Positions 34,437 through 43,424 of a DNA stretch of 48,342 nucleotides are shown here, piece by piece. Made by a program: the position numbers and the translations under genes. Each line of letters begins with the position of its first letter. Positions within the stretch are counted from its first letter, which is position 1. The notes below the pieces were generated by a model, which was given only the letters and a program-made list of their open reading frames with translations, did not search any database and was not told where the DNA came from. This DNA comes from Chloroflexota bacterium (GTDB taxonomy: Bacteria; Chloroflexota; Dehalococcoidia; DSGV01). The stretch spans positions 1 through 48,342 of the forward strand of contig JAJYLG010000015.1 of the NCBI GenBank assembly GCA_021787985.1, read 5' to 3'.

Positions 34437-35201
34437 GTGGGCAGGCTCGACGGCAGGGTAGCGGTCGTCACAGGCGCCAGCCGCGGCATCGGCCGCACGA
34501 TCGCCGAGACGCTCGCACGCGAGGGCGCGGCGGTCGTCATCGCCGCGCGTACCGAGCAGCAACGGGGCGCGCGGCTGCCCGGGACGATCTATGAGGTAGC
34601 GGAGGGCATCTGCGCGGTCGGCGGGCGCGCGCTCGCCGTGCCGTGCAACGTGGCGGACGAGGACTCCATCCAGGCGATGGCGGACCGCGTGCACCGCGAG
34701 CTCGGACCGGTGGACCTGGTCGTGAACAACGCGGCCGTGCAGGTGCCCGGCTCGCTGCGCGAGGTGCAGGTGCGCCACTGGGACCTGGCCTTTCGCGTGA
34801 ACGTGCGCGGGCCGCTGCTGGTGGGTCGCGCCTTCCTCGATGACATGCTCGCGAAGCGCTTCGGCCACGTCATCAACGTCAGCTCGATCGCCGCGACGCG
34901 CGACCGCCCGGGTAACGTGCACTACAGCGTGACCAAGGCGGCGCTCGAGCGGCTGAGCACCGGCTGGGCGGCGGAGCTGCGCGAGGCGAACGTCGCGGTA
35001 GTCGCGCTCAAGCCGGCCGGCGCGGTGGACACGCCCGGCCTGCGCTTCGGCGGGCGTTACGACCACCCGGAGCTGCTACCCGGCCCGGAGCAGATGGCCG
35101 CGGCGACGGTCGTCCTGGCGGCGCAGGAGCCACTCGCTTGCACCGGCCTGGTGGTCAGCGATGAGGAGGTTCTGGCGCGGTTCACCCACCGGGCGGGCTA
35201 A
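34437..35201 (+). CDS. HSDL2-like SDR oxidoreductase
   Basis: This 254-residue SDR has TGASRGIG and IAARTEQQ (NADP-type), then LPGTIYEVAEGICAVGGRAL, a block resembling the N-terminal domain of HSDL2-like proteins. NNAAV, SSIAA and YSVTK complete the active site. The start is GTG 34437, with AGGAGG upstream. It is the last gene of the right arm and could supply the dehydrogenase step after the dehydrogenase and crotonase. The 228 bases beyond it, to the tRNA gene, hold nothing I recognise. Confidence 0.85.
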   Translation: MGRLDGRVAVVTGASRGIGRTIAETLAREGAAVVIAARTEQQRGARLPGTIYEVAEGICAVGGRALAVPCNVADEDSIQAMADRVHRELGPVDLVVNNAAVQVPGSLREVQVRHWDLAFRVNVRGPLLVGRAFLDDMLAKRFGHVINVSSIAATRDRPGNVHYSVTKAALERLSTGWAAELREANVAVVALKPAGAVDTPGLRFGGRYDHPELLPGPEQMAAATVVLAAQEPLACTGLVVSDEEVLARFTHRAG

Positions 35202-35429
35202 GCGCCGGGCGCGTCATGCCTGCCACGTCGCGGCGCGGTCAGCCCCATGGTCGGGGCGAAGCATGGTCGTGACGGTGAGCTCGGCCTCGGGGACGTGGGA
35301 CGCAGGTCGGAGTATGCGGTCCGAGAACGAATGCGGCGCGCCTCGTGGCGATCCAGCCGGGCGGCACGAGGGCAGGCAGTGGGACGGACCCTGGCGGCTC
35401 CTCGGTGCGGTCCGCCCAGATCCAGATGG

Positions 35430-35505
35430 TGGTGCCGAGGGGCAGAGTTGAACTGCCGACACCGCGATTTTCAGTCGCGTGCTCTACCACCTGAGCTACC
35501 TCGGC
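35430..35505 (-). tRNA. tRNA-Phe (anticodon GAA)
   Basis: A full cloverleaf can be drawn on the minus strand: acceptor GCCGAGG with CCTCGGC, a D arm (GCTC/GAGC), an anticodon stem CGCGA/TCGCG around the loop CTGAAAA (anticodon GAA), a five-base variable loop and a T arm (GGCAG TTCAACT CTGCC). The discriminator is A and the CCA end is encoded. Confidence 0.95.
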
Positions 35506-35523
35506 ACGCAGGAACGCATTCCC

Positions 35524-35552
35524 ATCCTAGGTAGCGGGCAGGGCGAGGTCAA
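35524..35552 (-). promoter_or_regulatory. Predicted tRNA-Phe promoter
   Basis: On the minus strand TTGACC (35552-35547), a 17-base spacer and TAGGAT (35529-35524) lie 19 bases before the tRNA 5' end. It uses the same -35 sequence and spacing as the tetR promoter. Confidence 0.7.
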
Positions 35553-35636
35553 CGCGCCGGAGCCGGGCGCCGAGACGAGCGGCGTGGTCCGCGCCGGCTC
35601 AGCCCGGTGCGGGGCGGCCTTGGAGTGCCTGCCTAA

Positions 35637-35656
35637 CCTGCCTGCAGCAGGCAGGC
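35637..35656. repeat. Palindromic GC-rich repeat, copy 2
   Basis: This is identical over 20 bases to the palindrome at 5333-5352. It lies between the tRNA promoter and the end of the dGTPase-like gene, and could act as a weak terminator for that gene; no T-tract follows. Confidence 0.6.
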
Positions 35657-35692
35657 GGGAGCGTGCTCTCGCCGTCGGCGCAGCGCGCGCCG

Positions 35693-36796
35693 CTACAGCG
35701 GACCACCCAGGCGGTCGGCCCAGGGCCAGTCCAGCGCCGCCCGGCAGCCCAGCTCGGCCGCGCGGCGCAGCGCGAACGGATCGGTCATGCCGCTGACGTA
35801 GTCGGCAGCGCGGCGCTCGGGCGGATCTTCGGGTCGCACGTAATCGCTCGCGATCGCTTCCGGGTTGCCGGCGTAGTACTCGAACAGGAACGCGACCACC
35901 CGCTGCGCCTGCACCACTTCGCGGCGCGTCCCCTCGTGCAGGTACACGCGCTCGAAGAGGAACTCGCGCAGGCGGTTGGCGAAGGCGTGCATCTCGGGCG
36001 ACAAGCGGACCGCTGGTGCGCCGGAGGCGGGCGCGCCGGTGCAGTCCCACGACGCGAGCACGGCATCGGTCACCAGCGTGTCCACGCGCTCGCGGTGCGT
36101 GGCGCCGAGCGCGGCGGTGATGTCGGCGGGGATGTCCTCCAGGCGGAGCAGTCCCGCGCGGATCGCGTCGAGGATGTCGTGGTTGATGTAGGCGAGCGCA
36201 TCGGCCAGGCGAACGGCCTGACCCTCGAGCGTCGCGGGGATGCCCCACGCCTCGGCGAAGATGTCGCCGCGAACCTTGCTGCTGCACGCGATGCCGTTGC
36301 GCGTTTCCCAGGTGAGGTTGAGCCCACGACCGCCTTCCTCCAGGAGCTCCACCACACGCACGCCCTGGTAGTTGTGCCGCCACTCCTCGCCCAGCGCCTC
36401 GCTGAGCGCCTCTTCGCCCGCGTGGCCAAAGGGCGCGTGGCCGATGTCGTGCGCCAGGGCGATCGCCTCCGCGAGGTCCTCGTTCAGGTTGAGGGCACGG
36501 GCAATGGTGCGGGCGATCTGCATGACCTGCAGGGTATGGGTGAGCCGGGTGACGAAGTGGTCGCCGGACGGCGCGATGAAGACCTGGGTCTTGTGCTTGA
36601 GCCGCCGAAAGGACTTGCAGTGGATGATGCGGTCGCGATCGCGCTGGAACTCGGTCCGCAGCGGCGAGGGAGGCTCCGGCCGGTCGCGCCCGCGAGAGCG
36701 GCTGCCGCGCGCCGCATAAGGCGAGAGCGCCGCCTCGCGTTCCTCGAGGCGGCGCCGCACTGACTCGATCCGCTCGTGTCGCTCGTGCTCCGTCAT
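35693..36796 (-). CDS. dgt: dGTPase-like HD-domain triphosphohydrolase
   Basis: This 367-residue protein of the dNTP triphosphohydrolase type 2 subfamily removes triphosphate from dNTPs. It has RTEFQRDRDRIIHCKSFRRLKHKTQVF, then the HD metal site: His87 (RLTHTLQV), H116-D117 (AHDIGHAPFGH) and a distal Asp in YINHDILDA. Length is normal for the family. It is the last gene of the minus-strand housekeeping block, 39 bases after ppsA. Substrate preference among dNTPs cannot be told. Confidence 0.92.
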   Translation of the reverse strand: MTEHERHERIESVRRRLEEREAALSPYAARGSRSRGRDRPEPPSPLRTEFQRDRDRIIHCKSFRRLKHKTQVFIAPSGDHFVTRLTHTLQVMQIARTIARALNLNEDLAEAIALAHDIGHAPFGHAGEEALSEALGEEWRHNYQGVRVVELLEEGGRGLNLTWETRNGIACSSKVRGDIFAEAWGIPATLEGQAVRLADALAYINHDILDAIRAGLLRLEDIPADITAALGATHRERVDTLVTDAVLASWDCTGAPASGAPAVRLSPEMHAFANRLREFLFERVYLHEGTRREVVQAQRVVAFLFEYYAGNPEAIASDYVRPEDPPERRAADYVSGMTDPFALRRAAELGCRAALDWPWADRLGGPL

Positions 36797-36835
36797 GCGC
36801 CCAGCGTTACGCGACCGCGCGACAGCTTGTGTCGG

Positions 36836-39121
36836 CTACGCGCGCGCCAACCGCGCCTCGGCCTTGGCGATGAGCTCGCGGGTCACCTCGATGGCGTCCG
36901 GGCTGACCGAGATCGAAGTGATGCCCCACTCCACGAGCTTCGCCGTCAGCTCCGGGTAGAAGCTCGGGGCCTGGCCGCAGATGCTGACCGTGACTCCGCG
37001 ACGGGTGCCCGTGGTGATGATCCGCTCCAGCGCCACCATCACCGCCTCGTTTCGCTCGTCGAACTCCACGGCGAACCGCTGGTTGTCCCGGTCGATGCCC
37101 AGCACGAGCTGCGTCAGGTCGTTCGAGCCGATGGAGATGCCGTCGATCCCGACATCGATGAACTTGTCCAGGATGAGCGCGTTGCTGGGGATCTCGGCCA
37201 TCATCCAGAGCCTGAACTCGTCGGAGCGGCACAGCCCCTCTTCCTCCAGGATCGCCTTGACTGACGCCAGCTCCTGCGGCGTGCGGACGAAGGGGATCAT
37301 GACCCACAGGTTCGGGAACTCGGCCCGCACGCGCTTGATCGCCTCGGTCTCGAGGTGGAACACGTCGCGCTCGCGGATGTAGCGTGAGGCGCCACGATAG
37401 CCGATCATCGGGTTCTCTTCCGGCTGCTCGTACTTCTCACCGCCGCGCAGGCCGGCGTACTCGTTCGTCTTGAAATCGGTCGTGCGGTAGATGACCGGGC
37501 GCGGATGGAAGGCCTTCGCGAACTCAAGCAGCCCCTGGTAGAGCTTCTGCGTGAACTCCTCGCCGCGGCCGCTGTCGATGAAGCTGCGGGGGTGCTCGCC
37601 GATGTGGGCAACCATGAACTCGGCGCGCAGCAGCCCGACGCCATCGACGTCACGCTGCGCGACCACGTCGGCCAGCTCGGGCTCAGCGAGGTTGACGTAC
37701 AGTTTGGTGCGCGTCTTGATCGCGGCGATCTTCGCCCGCCGCTCGCGCTCGCGCTGCTCCCAGTCGATTCGCGTCTGGGCGATGCCGTCATAGATGACGC
37801 CCTGCGTGCCGTCCACAGTGACGACCTGGGCGCCGTGGAGCGAGGTCGTTGCCGAGCCGGCGCCGACTACCGCCGGGATGCCGAGCTCCCGGCTCACGAT
37901 CGCCGCATGGCAGGTCCGCCCGCCGCGGTCGGTGACGATCGCGGCGGCGCGCTTCATCGCCGGGACGTAGTCCGGCGTGGTCATCTCCGCCACGAGCACG
38001 TCACCCGCCTGCACACGGTCGATCTCGGCCGGGCTCGCACAGATGACCACGCGGCCGGCCGCCACACCAGGGGAGGCCGACGAGCCACGCAGCAGCACCG
38101 GCTGCGGCTCCTCTTCGGCGCGCTCCTCGCGACGCTCCGCGACCCCCTCTCGGATCGTGGTGATCGGCCGCGACTGCAGGATGTAGAATCGCCCCTTCTC
38201 GAAGCCCCACTCGATGTCCTGCGGGAACGCGTAGTGCCGCTCCACGCGCAGGGCAATGGCGCCGAGCTCGCGCGCCTGCTCGTCGGTCAGCTTCCAGCGC
38301 CCGCGAAGCCGCTCACCCGTCGTCACCCACTCGTTGTTGCGATCGTGCCCGTCCCCGGTGACCGCCCGAACGAGCATCTTCTCCTGCTCGGTGTGGCTCC
38401 GGTCGAGGATGGCGAGCTCGCGCTTGTCCAGAACGTACATGTCGGGGGTTACTTCCCCCGACACGATCGCTTCACCTAGACCCCAGACCGCCTCGATTAC
38501 TACCTTCGTGCGGTCACTGCTTACCGGCTCGAGGGTGAACATCACCCCGCTTACCTCGGACTGCACCATCTTCTGCACCGGCACGGCGATGCCGACCTTG
38601 AGGTGGTCGTACCCGGCCTCCTCGCGGTAGAAGATGGCCCGCGCCTCGTAGAGGGATGCCCAGCAGGCCTGCACCGCGCGAACCACGTTGTCAGCGCCGA
38701 TGACGTTCAGGAACGTGCTCTGCTGACCGGCGAAGCTGGCCTCGGGGAGGTCTTCCGCCGTCGCGCTCGAGCGCACGGCGACCGGCCCCTCACCCAGCTC
38801 GCGGTACATCTCGCGGATCTCCTCCGCGATGTGCTCCGGCATCGGCACCGACATGATCAGCGCTTTGATGTCCTCGGACCGACGCTGCAACTCCACCGAG
38901 CTGTTGCGATCCAGTCCTCGCAGCATGCCGCCGATCCCGCGGTAGAGACCCGTCTCCTCCAGGAAATGGAAGAACGTGTCGGCCGTGACGACGAACCCGG
39001 GCGGGACCGGGATGCCTGCCCGCAGCAGCTCGCCCAGGTTCGCGCCTTTGCCGCCGACCAGGGCCCCGTCTTCCTTGCCGATCTCCTTGAACCAGACGGT
39101 AGCGCGCGTGACGCTGCTCAT
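36836..39121 (-). CDS. ppsA: Phosphoenolpyruvate synthase
   Basis: This 761-residue protein converts pyruvate, ATP and water to PEP, AMP and phosphate for gluconeogenesis. The N-terminal ATP-grasp domain begins VGGKGANLGELLRAG and has AVRSSATAEDLPEASFAGQQ. The central phosphohistidine domain has GGRTCHAAIVSRELGIPAVVG. The C-terminal PEP barrel has SIGSNDLTQLVLGIDRDN and ICGQAPSFYPE with its catalytic Cys. All domains are complete. Growth on organic acids through the neighbouring catabolic cluster would need such an enzyme, but the adjacency may be fortuitous. Confidence 0.95.
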   Translation of the reverse strand: MSSVTRATVWFKEIGKEDGALVGGKGANLGELLRAGIPVPPGFVVTADTFFHFLEETGLYRGIGGMLRGLDRNSSVELQRRSEDIKALIMSVPMPEHIAEEIREMYRELGEGPVAVRSSATAEDLPEASFAGQQSTFLNVIGADNVVRAVQACWASLYEARAIFYREEAGYDHLKVGIAVPVQKMVQSEVSGVMFTLEPVSSDRTKVVIEAVWGLGEAIVSGEVTPDMYVLDKRELAILDRSHTEQEKMLVRAVTGDGHDRNNEWVTTGERLRGRWKLTDEQARELGAIALRVERHYAFPQDIEWGFEKGRFYILQSRPITTIREGVAERREERAEEEPQPVLLRGSSASPGVAAGRVVICASPAEIDRVQAGDVLVAEMTTPDYVPAMKRAAAIVTDRGGRTCHAAIVSRELGIPAVVGAGSATTSLHGAQVVTVDGTQGVIYDGIAQTRIDWEQRERERRAKIAAIKTRTKLYVNLAEPELADVVAQRDVDGVGLLRAEFMVAHIGEHPRSFIDSGRGEEFTQKLYQGLLEFAKAFHPRPVIYRTTDFKTNEYAGLRGGEKYEQPEENPMIGYRGASRYIRERDVFHLETEAIKRVRAEFPNLWVMIPFVRTPQELASVKAILEEEGLCRSDEFRLWMMAEIPSNALILDKFIDVGIDGISIGSNDLTQLVLGIDRDNQRFAVEFDERNEAVMVALERIITTGTRRGVTVSICGQAPSFYPELTAKLVEWGITSISVSPDAIEVTRELIAKAEARLARA

Positions 39122-39191
39122 ACGGCTACTCCCGAGTGCTGTGGTTGGCGCCGGGACGGCGCCCGCACCCCCCTACCGCTGCAACGCCCCG

Positions 39192-39197
39192 AGTATA
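39192..39197 (-). promoter_or_regulatory. Extended -10 element of the ppsA promoter
   Basis: On the minus strand TGGTATACT makes an extended -10 box (TGnTATACT) about 70 bases before the ppsA ATG. No clear -35 box is seen, as is allowed for extended -10 promoters. Confidence 0.5.
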
Positions 39198-39271
39198 CCA
39201 TGCGGATCCCGCAGTCCAGGCGATACATTACGTCACGATCGATAGACAGTCCCTATGCCTGCAATCCAGCG

Positions 39272-41113
39272 TTACTCGACCGTGACGGTCTTGGCCAGAT
39301 TGCGCGGCTGGTCCACGTCGCAGCCCCGGCGCACCGCGATCGCGTACGCCAGAAGCTGCAGCGGCACGGTCGTGACCGCCGGCTGGAGCAGTGGGTGGAC
39401 CTCCGGCACCAGCAGGCTCACGTCCGCGTGCCGCGCCAGACTCTCGTCGCCCTCGCTGCCAACCGCGATCACCGGCGCCTCCCGCGCGCGGACCTGCTCG
39501 ATGTTCGACAGCATCTTGCCGTAGAGGGCGTCGTGCGGCGCGAGCGCGACCACGGGCATCGAGCCATCCACCAACGCGATCGGGCCGTGCTTCATCTCGC
39601 CGGCCGCGTACCCCTCGGCGTGGATGTAGGCGATCTCCTTCAGCTTCAGCGCGCCTTCGAGCGCGACCGGGTAGTGCAGCCCGCGCCCGAGGAAGAGGAA
39701 GTCCCGGTACCCGGCGTAGCGCTGCGCCACGCGCTCCACCTGTGGCTGCAGCTCCAGCGCCCGGCCCAAGGCATGCGGCAGCCGAGAGAGCGCGAGCAGT
39801 AGCTCGGCCAGCCCGGCACTGTCGACGACCCCGCGCCGGTGCCCGAGCCAGGTCGCCAGCAGAAACAGCCCCGCAAGCTGAGCGATGAAGGTCTTGGTGG
39901 CCGCCACGCAGATCTCGAGGCCCGCGCGCGTGTAGAGCGTCCCTTGCGCCACGCGGGTGGTCTGCGCGCCGAGCATGTTGCAGATCGTGAGCTGCGGCGC
40001 CCTCAGCGCGTTCGCTTCCGCCATCGCCTCCAGGGTGTCGACCGTCTCGCCGCTCTGGCAGACGGAGAGCACCAGGGTACGCTCGTCGATGAGCGGGGCA
40101 CGGTAGCGGAACTCGGCGGAGTTATCGACCTCGGCCGGCAAGCGGGCGATGTGCTCGACATAATAGCGGCCGATCATGGCGGCGTGCATGCTCGACCCCA
40201 TGCCGATCAGCAGCACCCGCTCGACTCGCTCGAGCTGCTCCGGAGTGAGCCGCAGGTCATCGAGCTCCACTGCCGGCGGGTCGAGCTGCGCGTGGCCGCG
40301 GACCGTGTCGAGCACGGCCTGGGGCTGCTCCATCATCTCCTTGAGCATGAAGTGCCGGTACGGGCCGCGCGCGGCGGCCATCGGGTCGTACGGCACCACC
40401 TGCGGGCCGCGCGCCACCTCCACGCCGGCCAGGTCGGAGATCGCCGCCCCTTCCCGCGTGACGACGCATGTCTCGCCAGGATGCAGGAACAGGACCTTGC
40501 GGGTATGCGGCAGCAACGCTGGCAGGTCGCTGGCGAGGAACATCTCGCCCTCGCCGTAGCCGATGGCGATGCCGCCCGCGTTGCCCAGCCGCACGCCGAT
40601 CACCCGGTCCGGCTCGCGCCGGCTGACCACCAGGATCGCCTGCGACCCAGCGAGGCGGCGCGCCATCGCCGCAACCGCCTCGCGCAGGGGCAACCCCTGC
40701 CGCAGCGCCTCCTCCACCAGGTGTGGCATCACCTCCGTGTCCGTCTCGCTGACCAGGCTGTGACCGCTCGCCGCGAGCTCCGCCCGCAGCTCGCGGAAGT
40801 TCTCGACGATGCCGTTGTGGATGACGACCGTCTCACGGCCGCAGTCGCAGTGCGGGTGGGCGTTGACGTCGGTCACCCGGCCGTGGGTCGCCCAGCGAGT
40901 GTGGCCGATACCAACCGTCCCCTCCGGCTCGTGACCGCGCAACTGGTCAAGGAGGACCTGGAGCTTGCCGGCTGCCTTGGCGACGTGGATCTCCTCCCCT
41001 TCCAGCACCGCGATGCCGGCGCTGTCGTAACCGCGGTACTCGAGACGTTGGAGGCCCTCCAGCAGGATGGGCCCGGCGCTCCGCTCGCCGACGTAGCCGA
41101 TGATGCCGCACAT
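39272..41113 (-). CDS. glmS: Glutamine-fructose-6-phosphate aminotransferase
   Basis: This 613-residue protein makes glucosamine-6-phosphate for peptidoglycan. It starts MCGIIGYVG with the Cys2 glutaminase nucleophile; GHTRWATHG and HNGIVENF are class II amidotransferase motifs. Two SIS domains follow (IGMGSSMHAAMIGRYY, SVCQSGETVDT; later GRGLHYPVALEGALKLKEIAYIHAEGYAAGEMKHGP) and the family end NLAKTVTVE. The gene upstream ends 6 bases away, so there is no room for a glmS ribozyme leader. Confidence 0.97.
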   Translation of the reverse strand: MCGIIGYVGERSAGPILLEGLQRLEYRGYDSAGIAVLEGEEIHVAKAAGKLQVLLDQLRGHEPEGTVGIGHTRWATHGRVTDVNAHPHCDCGRETVVIHNGIVENFRELRAELAASGHSLVSETDTEVMPHLVEEALRQGLPLREAVAAMARRLAGSQAILVVSRREPDRVIGVRLGNAGGIAIGYGEGEMFLASDLPALLPHTRKVLFLHPGETCVVTREGAAISDLAGVEVARGPQVVPYDPMAAARGPYRHFMLKEMMEQPQAVLDTVRGHAQLDPPAVELDDLRLTPEQLERVERVLLIGMGSSMHAAMIGRYYVEHIARLPAEVDNSAEFRYRAPLIDERTLVLSVCQSGETVDTLEAMAEANALRAPQLTICNMLGAQTTRVAQGTLYTRAGLEICVAATKTFIAQLAGLFLLATWLGHRRGVVDSAGLAELLLALSRLPHALGRALELQPQVERVAQRYAGYRDFLFLGRGLHYPVALEGALKLKEIAYIHAEGYAAGEMKHGPIALVDGSMPVVALAPHDALYGKMLSNIEQVRAREAPVIAVGSEGDESLARHADVSLLVPEVHPLLQPAVTTVPLQLLAYAIAVRRGCDVDQPRNLAKTVTVE

Positions 41114-41118
41114 GCCGC

Positions 41119-42570
41119 CTATCCCTCCCTGGCTTCGTGGACCGACCAGATGCGGCCGTTCGTGACCGCGTTTGCGCCAGGACGCCGCTCGGCGACCGCT
41201 CGCTCCGTATCGCGCAGCGCCGCGACCACCTCCGACAGGACACCAGCGAACAGGGTTGGCCTCCCCAACGCGCGCTGCACGTCCTCGGGCGTGCCGTCAT
41301 CGAGGAAGTGTCGCCCGTAGTAGTCGAGCGACGAGCGCGGCAGGAAGACCAGCTCGCCCAGCTCGTGCCGTCGCAGCTCCAGCAGGACGTCCCCGGCGGT
41401 GAGCAGCCCCGAGACGTTGATGCGGGGGCCGAAGTAGTTGTTGGAGACCGGCACCACATCTACTACAACGTCGCTCAATGCGGCCAGCTCGCGGGCCAGG
41501 CGCGCCAGCGTCGGCGCGATCAGCGCGGCGCACCCGACGGTCACGCGACGCAGAGGCGAACGTAGGCCGCCGGTGCGGCGCAGGGTTGCGCGCACGCGGT
41601 ACCAGTCGTCCAGCAACCGACGTGTCATGCCGATCCCGTTCTCGTACTGGGGGAAGCCGTCGTACCAGGCCGCGCCGGGCACGGGGAGCCCCGCCGCCAG
41701 GTAGTACTCGTCCGCGATGCTCACCACGGTGGCGCCCAGCTCGTGGCGGTAGTGGCGCTGCAGCGGGAGCAGCTCGCGGATCAGCCCCGCCGCGTATGCC
41801 GGCTCGCAGCGCGCGGCCTGTGGAGCGTGCTTCGCCCGCTGCCGCTCCTCATACCACTGGGTCGCCCCAACCGGGACCACTGAGACGGTCTGCACGGTCG
41901 GGTAGAGCTCGGCCAGGTCCCGCACGGTGCGCAGCAGGTGAGGGCCATCGTTCACTCCCGGGGTGAGCACCACCTGGGTATGCACGCGGATGTGGAGCTC
42001 GGCCAGCCGGCGCAACTGCTCCATAATGTCGGGGGCGCGCGGGTTGCCCAAGAGCTCCCGCCGGAGGTCCGGCTCGCTGGCGTGGACTGAGACGTTGAGC
42101 GGGCTGAGGCGCTGCTCGTCCAACCGCTGCCAATCGGCGTCGGTCAAGTTGGTCAGCGTAACGAAGTTGCCGTGCAGGAAGCTCAGCCGGTAGTCATCGT
42201 CCTTGAGATAGAGGGTCTTGCGCAGGCCCTTCGGCAACCCCTTGAGGAAGCAGAAGAAGCAGTTATTGTTGCAGGTGCGGATGCCGTCGAACGCGGCCTC
42301 GGCAAACTCGATGCCGGCGTCCTCGTCCGGGTGCTTGACCAGCGTCACGAGCCGCCGCCCGCCGCCGCGCAGCAGCTCCAGCTCCACCAGCGGCTCGGCC
42401 GCGTGGAACTGGAAGTCGACGGCGTCGCGCAAGAGGACGCCGTTGGCGCGCAGCACGCGGTCGCCCGGGCGGACGCCGGCGGCGTCGGCGGGCGAGCCCG
42501 GCGCCACGTGATCCACCGGCCCACCCCGCAGGTCCGTCTGCGCCGGCAGCACGGCGGTCTGCTCCGTCAC
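41119..42570 (-). CDS. DUF512 protein with PDZ and radical-SAM domains
   Basis: This 483-residue protein has an N-terminal PDZ-like domain (residues 14-80, VAPGSPADAAGVRPGDRVL), then a radical-SAM core with CNNNCFFCF (Cys100, Cys104, Cys107; C-x3-C-x2-C) and a C-terminal DUF512 region ending in DLLELRR-type and SSLDYYGRHFLDDGTPEDV segments. Its biochemical role is unknown to me. GTG 42570 overlaps the ispH stop. It is followed 5 bases later by glmS. Confidence 0.9.
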   Translation of the reverse strand: MTEQTAVLPAQTDLRGGPVDHVAPGSPADAAGVRPGDRVLRANGVLLRDAVDFQFHAAEPLVELELLRGGGRRLVTLVKHPDEDAGIEFAEAAFDGIRTCNNNCFFCFLKGLPKGLRKTLYLKDDDYRLSFLHGNFVTLTNLTDADWQRLDEQRLSPLNVSVHASEPDLRRELLGNPRAPDIMEQLRRLAELHIRVHTQVVLTPGVNDGPHLLRTVRDLAELYPTVQTVSVVPVGATQWYEERQRAKHAPQAARCEPAYAAGLIRELLPLQRHYRHELGATVVSIADEYYLAAGLPVPGAAWYDGFPQYENGIGMTRRLLDDWYRVRATLRRTGGLRSPLRRVTVGCAALIAPTLARLARELAALSDVVVDVVPVSNNYFGPRINVSGLLTAGDVLLELRRHELGELVFLPRSSLDYYGRHFLDDGTPEDVQRALGRPTLFAGVLSEVVAALRDTERAVAERRPGANAVTNGRIWSVHEAREG

Positions 42571-43424
42571 GCCGGCTCCAACGCCTCCAAGTGGAGGACC
42601 ACTTCGTCGATCGAGAAGTCGGGGGTCGAGGCGCCGGCCGTGACGCCCACGACGTCCACGCCGCGGAACCACTCCGGCCGCAGCTCGCCCGCGCGTTCGA
42701 TGTGGTACGCGGGGACGCCCTCTTCGTGGCAGATCTCCACCAGGTGGCGAGTGTTCGCGCTCTCGCGACCGCCGACCACGACCATGGTCTGGACCTGTCG
42801 GGCCAGCTCCCGCGCGGCGGCCTGCTGGCCCGTCGTCGCGTTGCAGAGCGTGTTGATCACGCGCAGCTCTGAGATGCGGTCCATGCGCTTCGCGAACAGC
42901 GCCCTGACGAAGGAGGCGAAGCGCTCTTCCGTGTGCGTCGTCTGCGAGAGCACGCCGATCTTGCTCGGCAGGTCGTCCGGCAGGCTGTCGATGTCCGATT
43001 CGTCCTGGCAGCAGAGAACGCGCCCCGTCGCCCAGCCGAGGACGCCCCGAACCTCCTTGTGATTCGGGTCACCGAACACGATGACGGCGAACCCGTCCTC
43101 CGTCAAGCGGCGCGCCCACTGCTGACTGCGGGTCACGATCGGGCAGGTCGTATCGATGATCTCGGCCCCTCGCTGTTCGAGGTCCTGCAGCACCCTCGGC
43201 CCGACGCCGTGCGCGCTGATCGCGATCGGCCGGTCGCGCAGCTCATCGAGCGTGCCAATGATGTGGACACCGCGTTGCGCCAGCCGCTCGGTGACCAGGG
43301 GATTATGGACGACCGCTCCGAGCGTGGCGACGTTGCCCTGCTGCTCGCCCGCCTCCTCCATCATCTGGACAGCGCGGCGCACGCCGAAGCAGAAGCCCAT
43401 GTCAGCCGCGCGAAGGACCTTCAT
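42567..43424 (-). CDS. ispH: 4-Hydroxy-3-methylbut-2-enyl diphosphate reductase
   Basis: This 285-residue protein is the last enzyme of the MEP isoprenoid pathway and holds an iron-sulfur cluster. MKVLRAADMGFCFGVRRAVQ has the first cluster Cys (Cys12); TCPIV and NTLCNATTGQQ have the other two. AHGVG, GDPNHKEVRG and TAGASTPD are substrate-site blocks. ATG 43424 is chosen because it gives the normal family N-terminus. It overlaps the end of plsC by 23 bases. Confidence 0.95.
   Translation of the reverse strand: MKVLRAADMGFCFGVRRAVQMMEEAGEQQGNVATLGAVVHNPLVTERLAQRGVHIIGTLDELRDRPIAISAHGVGPRVLQDLEQRGAEIIDTTCPIVTRSQQWARRLTEDGFAVIVFGDPNHKEVRGVLGWATGRVLCCQDESDIDSLPDDLPSKIGVLSQTTHTEERFASFVRALFAKRMDRISELRVINTLCNATTGQQAAARELARQVQTMVVVGGRESANTRHLVEICHEEGVPAYHIERAGELRPEWFRGVDVVGVTAGASTPDFSIDEVVLHLEALEPA

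Noticed and set aside
35341-35371. 7-base inverted repeat (cctcgtg/cacgagg) downstream of the tRNA gene, considered as a tRNA terminator.
   Set aside because: Loop of 17 bases, short stem and no T-tract.
41114-41118. A glmS ribozyme upstream of glmS.
   Set aside because: Only five bases separate glmS from the preceding gene, so no leader can be present.
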